This document shows positions 61,334 through 64,000 of a DNA stretch of 64,000 bases, piece by piece (position 1 is the stretch's first letter; each line of letters opens with the position of its first letter). Origin of the DNA: CADEGL01 sp050180485. Lineage in GTDB: Bacteria; Pseudomonadota; Alphaproteobacteria; CADEGL01. The stretch is from assembly GCA_050180485.1 (NCBI GenBank), contig JBFXED010000017.1:20397-84396 (forward strand), written 5' to 3'. Below the pieces are notes generated by a model. It had not been told where the DNA came from. It worked only from the letters and a program-made list of their open reading frames with translations, and did not search any database. The translations under genes and the position numbers were made by a program.

Positions 61334-62050
61334 GTGGAACGAGCCGGCCGCTTATTAACGGTGTGGATTTGCTTGGCCGTGACGGCGGCGAGCGCCGCCC
61401 TCTTCATTGCCGTTCCCGAGGTGGATCTGTTCCTTTCGGGGCTTTTTCATGTGCCAGGGCAGGGATTTCCGGCTGAATCCGACCGGGCGGTGCAAACCGT
61501 GCGCTATCTCTGGCGGCTTTCGGCCTGGGTGCTCGTGATCGGCGCCGGTATCTTGCTTTTGGCCAGTGCCGTTCTCGGCCGGCCACGCCTGCTCGGCATC
61601 GGGCGGGCGGCCCTGGTGTTCTTCCTGCTGCTGCAAGGCCTGGGGCCGGGCCTTTTGGTAAACGCGGTTCTCAAAGATAATTGGGGCCGGGCGCGCCCTT
61701 CCCAGGTAACCGAGTTCGGCGGTACCAAGCGCCACGATCCGCCCCTCCTGCCCACCGACCAATGCGGCCGGAACTGCTCCTTCGTGGGCGGCGAGGCGGC
61801 CTACGCTTTTTCCTTCATGGCCTTGGGTTTCCTGCCGGGTCCTGTCCGCCGGCGACGGGCGTGGTTCGCCTTCGGCGCGGTCTTTGGCACGGTGGTTTCA
61901 GCCGTCCGCGTCGCCCAGGGCGGGCACTTTGTTAGCGACTGCCTGTTCGCCGCCTTCCTTATGTTGCTGATAGGCTGGACGCTTCACACGCTATTGTACC
62001 GCGCGCGCCTGCCCCGGAGACTCGCGCGCTGGCTGGGGACCGGTCCTTAG
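61334..62050 (+). CDS. PAP2-family membrane phosphatase (lipid A phosphatase-like)
   Basis: A 238-residue membrane protein with about six segments and PAP2 motifs KDNWGRARP, CSFVGGEA (where most have PSGH) and RVAQGGHFVSD, the order seen in LpxE/LpxF-type lipid A phosphatases and undecaprenyl pyrophosphatases. It starts at GTG 61334 behind GGGGAG. It would remove phosphate from lipid A or a carrier lipid on the periplasmic face. It precedes lptF by about 105 bp. Confidence 0.82.
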   Translation: MERAGRLLTVWICLAVTAASAALFIAVPEVDLFLSGLFHVPGQGFPAESDRAVQTVRYLWRLSAWVLVIGAGILLLASAVLGRPRLLGIGRAALVFFLLLQGLGPGLLVNAVLKDNWGRARPSQVTEFGGTKRHDPPLLPTDQCGRNCSFVGGEAAYAFSFMALGFLPGPVRRRRAWFAFGAVFGTVVSAVRVAQGGHFVSDCLFAAFLMLLIGWTLHTLLYRARLPRRLARWLGTGP

Positions 62051-62155
62051 GCCCCCTGTTTCGTCTGTTGTCTATCGGAGGAAATACCGATAAACCTTTG
62101 ACGTGCTTGGAATTTGGCCATCCGGCCCCTTGTGGACGGGACCAGCGGTGACCCC

Positions 62156-63274
62156 ATGACGGCGATCAGCCGCTATATCTTGCGCCAGCTCTTCGAAGCG
62201 ACGGTGTTCATCACCATCGTGCTGGCCTGCACCATCTGGCTGACGCAGTCTCTGCGCTTCGTCGAGCTGATCATCAATCGCGGCCTGTCGCTGGGCGCGT
62301 TCCTCTATTTGACCTCACTTTTGCTGCCCAGCTTCCTGGTCATCATCCTGCCGGTCGCCTTGGCTTGCGCGATTCTCTACGTCTACAACAAGCTGACCAT
62401 GGACAGCGAGTTGGTGGTCTTGCGCGCGGCCGGACTGAACCAGTTTCGGCTGGCGGAGCCGGCCCTGCTCATGGGCACGGCGGTCAGCGTGATCTGCTTC
62501 AGCCTGTCCCTCTATTTCCTTCCGGCCTCGTTCCGGCAGTTCAAGGATCTGGAATCGTCGATCCGCAACGACTATTCGGCCGTCTTCCTGCGGGAAGGCA
62601 TGTTCAACACCGTTTCCGAGGGTTTCACGGTCTATATCCGGGCACGGGACAGTTCGGGCGAATTGCTTGGCATCCTGGTCCACGACAGTCGGGTTCCCGG
62701 CAAGCCGGTCACGATGATGGCGGAGCGCGGCGCCATCCTGTCCACCGAGGACGGGCCGCGCGTGCTGCTAGTGGAAGGCAACCGACAAGAGGTCGAGCGG
62801 CAAAGCGGCCGGCTGTCCCTGCTCTATTTCGACCGCTACACGGTCGATCTGAGCCAATTCACGCGCGTGTCCGAGAATCGCTGGCGCGAACCGCCGGAGC
62901 GTTTCCTGAACGAGCTCTTCTACCCGGATCTCAGCGACCCGAACAACCGGCACTACCAGAACAGCCTTCGCTCGGAAGGCCATCAGCGCCTGGTCGCGCC
63001 TCTCTATCCGATCGTCTACGCGCTGATCGCGGCCGCGGCGATGCTGTCGGGCCAATTCGACCGGCGCGGCCAAACACGCCGCATCGCGGCCGCCGTCGCC
63101 ATCGTGGCCATCGCGCAGACCGCACAGATCGGGCTTTCGAATCTGAGCGCGAAGCTGCCCTTCGTGATCATCATCATGTATCTGAGCCCTCTCTCCTTCG
63201 CAGCCGGCGCGTTTTACGTGCTGCTGCGCCGCCATAGACGGCGCCCTCGCGCCGCCTCCCTGGCTCCGGCCTAA
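62156..63274 (+). CDS. lptF: LPS export ABC transporter permease LptF
   Basis: A 372-residue inner-membrane permease: SRYILRQLFEATVFITIVL and LRFVELIINRGLSLGAFLYLTSLLLPSFLVIILPVALA (about residues 30-70) are the LptF opening; a periplasmic beta-jellyroll sits between TM3 and TM4 (about residues 120-280). With LptG and LptB it extracts LPS from the inner membrane. I chose the ATG at 62156; a frame from 62114 begins without a ribosome site. LptG follows at 13 bp. Confidence 0.92.
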   Translation: MTAISRYILRQLFEATVFITIVLACTIWLTQSLRFVELIINRGLSLGAFLYLTSLLLPSFLVIILPVALACAILYVYNKLTMDSELVVLRAAGLNQFRLAEPALLMGTAVSVICFSLSLYFLPASFRQFKDLESSIRNDYSAVFLREGMFNTVSEGFTVYIRARDSSGELLGILVHDSRVPGKPVTMMAERGAILSTEDGPRVLLVEGNRQEVERQSGRLSLLYFDRYTVDLSQFTRVSENRWREPPERFLNELFYPDLSDPNNRHYQNSLRSEGHQRLVAPLYPIVYALIAAAAMLSGQFDRRGQTRRIAAAVAIVAIAQTAQIGLSNLSAKLPFVIIIMYLSPLSFAAGAFYVLLRRHRRRPRAASLAPA

Positions 63275-63287
63275 GGGGGAGACGCCG

Positions 63288-64000
63288 TTGCGAGTATCCA
63301 CCACCCTTTCGCGCTATGTCGGCCGGCACTTCATCATTTCGTGCCTGTCCGTCTTCGCGTTGTTGGCGACCCTGGCTTTCGTCATCGACCTGGTCGAGAT
63401 GCTGCGGCGCTCCTCGTCCAAGGCCGACGCGACGTTTCGCGTCGTGCTCAGCATGTCGCTCTTAAAGCTTCCGAACATTTCGGAGCACCTGATGCCCTTC
63501 GCGGTGCTGTTCGGCGGCATGATCGCCTTCGCGCGCCTGGCCCGCAGCCGCGAGGTCATCGTCATGCGCTCGGCCGGCGTGTCGGTCTGGCAGTTCCTGC
63601 TGCCCGTCATCGCCATTGCCTTCGCGATCGGCGTGTTCAAGGTCACGGTCTTCAATCCGATTGCCGCCGTGACGCTGTCGAAGTTTGAGCAACTCGAAAA
63701 CAAATACCTCAAGGGTCGCTCCAGTTTGCTGGCCGTTTCCCCCGCCGGCGTCTGGCTGCGGCAGGCCGACGCTTACGGCCAATCCGTCGTCCATGCGCGC
63801 AACGTGGCACCGCGCGACATGGAGATGCAGGACTTCATCATCTTCCTCTACGACACGCAGAACCGGTTCGTTGGACGCATCGACGCGGCGAAGGCCCGGC
63901 TGGAATCCGGGTACTGGCATTTGTATGACGCCTGGATCACCGGCCCGGACCGGCCGGCGCGCCACGAGAACGAATACCTCGTCCGCACCGACCTCACGGT
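63288..64000 (+). CDS. lptG: LPS export ABC transporter permease LptG, 5' part
   Basis: The frame begins at TTG 63288 behind AGGGGGAG (63274-63281) and runs off the window; about 237 residues are visible. SRYVGRHFIISCLSVFALLATLAFVIDLVEMLRR and the later PNISEHLMPFAVLFGGMIAFARLARSREVIVMRSAG (given here only by their key parts: residues ~8-60) are LptG signatures, followed by the start of the periplasmic jellyroll. It is the partner of LptF in LPS export. Its end lies outside the window. Confidence 0.92.
   Translation, partial: MRVSTTLSRYVGRHFIISCLSVFALLATLAFVIDLVEMLRRSSSKADATFRVVLSMSLLKLPNISEHLMPFAVLFGGMIAFARLARSREVIVMRSAGVSVWQFLLPVIAIAFAIGVFKVTVFNPIAAVTLSKFEQLENKYLKGRSSLLAVSPAGVWLRQADAYGQSVVHARNVAPRDMEMQDFIIFLYDTQNRFVGRIDAAKARLESGYWHLYDAWITGPDRPARHENEYLVRTDLT

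Overview
The window is GC-rich, densely coded bacterial chromosome, most likely from an alphaproteobacterium, plausibly Rhodospirillales-like. The clues are gene neighbourhoods and families typical of that class: the DUF2066 / CDP-alcohol transferase / AI-2E transporter / hdaA chain divergent from purMN, an EipB (DUF1849) homologue, a DUF1223 protein, ndk-holC-pepA close to lptFG, and a sigma-54-type glnBA promoter. No phage, insertion sequence, CRISPR array or plasmid gene was seen. The taxonomic placement is inferred from content only.

Layout. 0-2.7 kb: the end of a glycine-zipper protein, a GlsB-type membrane protein, and two paralogous glycine-rich proteins of unknown function flanking a tRNA-His gene. 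2.6-6.4 kb: a class I aminotransferase, then glnB-glnA behind a sigma-54-type promoter, and a small cysteine-cluster protein. 6.4-10.6 kb: three tandem paralogous LIV-type periplasmic binding proteins, each with its own terminator and with no transporter genes beside them. 10.8-16.7 kb: a catabolic block (amidohydrolase, SDR, enolase-superfamily enzyme, SET-domain protein, Ser/Cys proline-racemase-family enzyme, thioesterase). 16.8-24.4 kb: parE, a DUF1223 protein, a TPR protein, a two-gene hydrolase operon, an RhlE-type helicase and a stand-alone Lrp-type ligand-binding domain.

24.4-26.7 kb: a second proline-racemase-family enzyme (Cys/Cys), a GFA-family protein, and an SDR lacking the catalytic Tyr. 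26.8-32.9 kb: four consecutive 14-TM DHA2 family exporters. The last three junctions are nearly or fully overlapping, and the subfamilies run A-B-B-A. 33.0-38.5 kb: a class IV aminotransferase and a complete five-gene branched-chain/amino-acid ABC transporter. 38.5-44.7 kb: an Asp/Glu racemase-like protein with mmsA, a threonine dehydratase, an exported adenosine deaminase, a dispersed-repeat-like element and an MFS permease. 44.7-51.4 kb: EipB, a 2-hydroxyacid dehydrogenase, a SPOR lipoprotein, RNase D, a degenerate SDR, hdaA and an AI-2E transporter. 51.4-56.3 kb: a CDP-alcohol transferase, DUF2066, purM (apparently starting at ATT) and purN, a creatinase-like M24 protein, and a 40-aa cytochrome oxidase subunit IV. 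56.3-64 kb: ndk, a lipoprotein, holC, pepA, then a methyltransferase, a PagL-like lipid A deacylase, a PAP2 phosphatase and lptF-lptG (lptG runs off the end).

Taken together the window mixes core genes with a heavy investment in amino-acid and imino-acid handling: nitrogen regulation, four LIV-type binding proteins, two hydroxyproline-type epimerases, PLP enzymes and four sister exporters. It ends with an envelope/lipid A module. The least explained items are the glycine-rich pair at the tRNA, the four-exporter array, the SET-domain protein and the orphan binding-protein trio.
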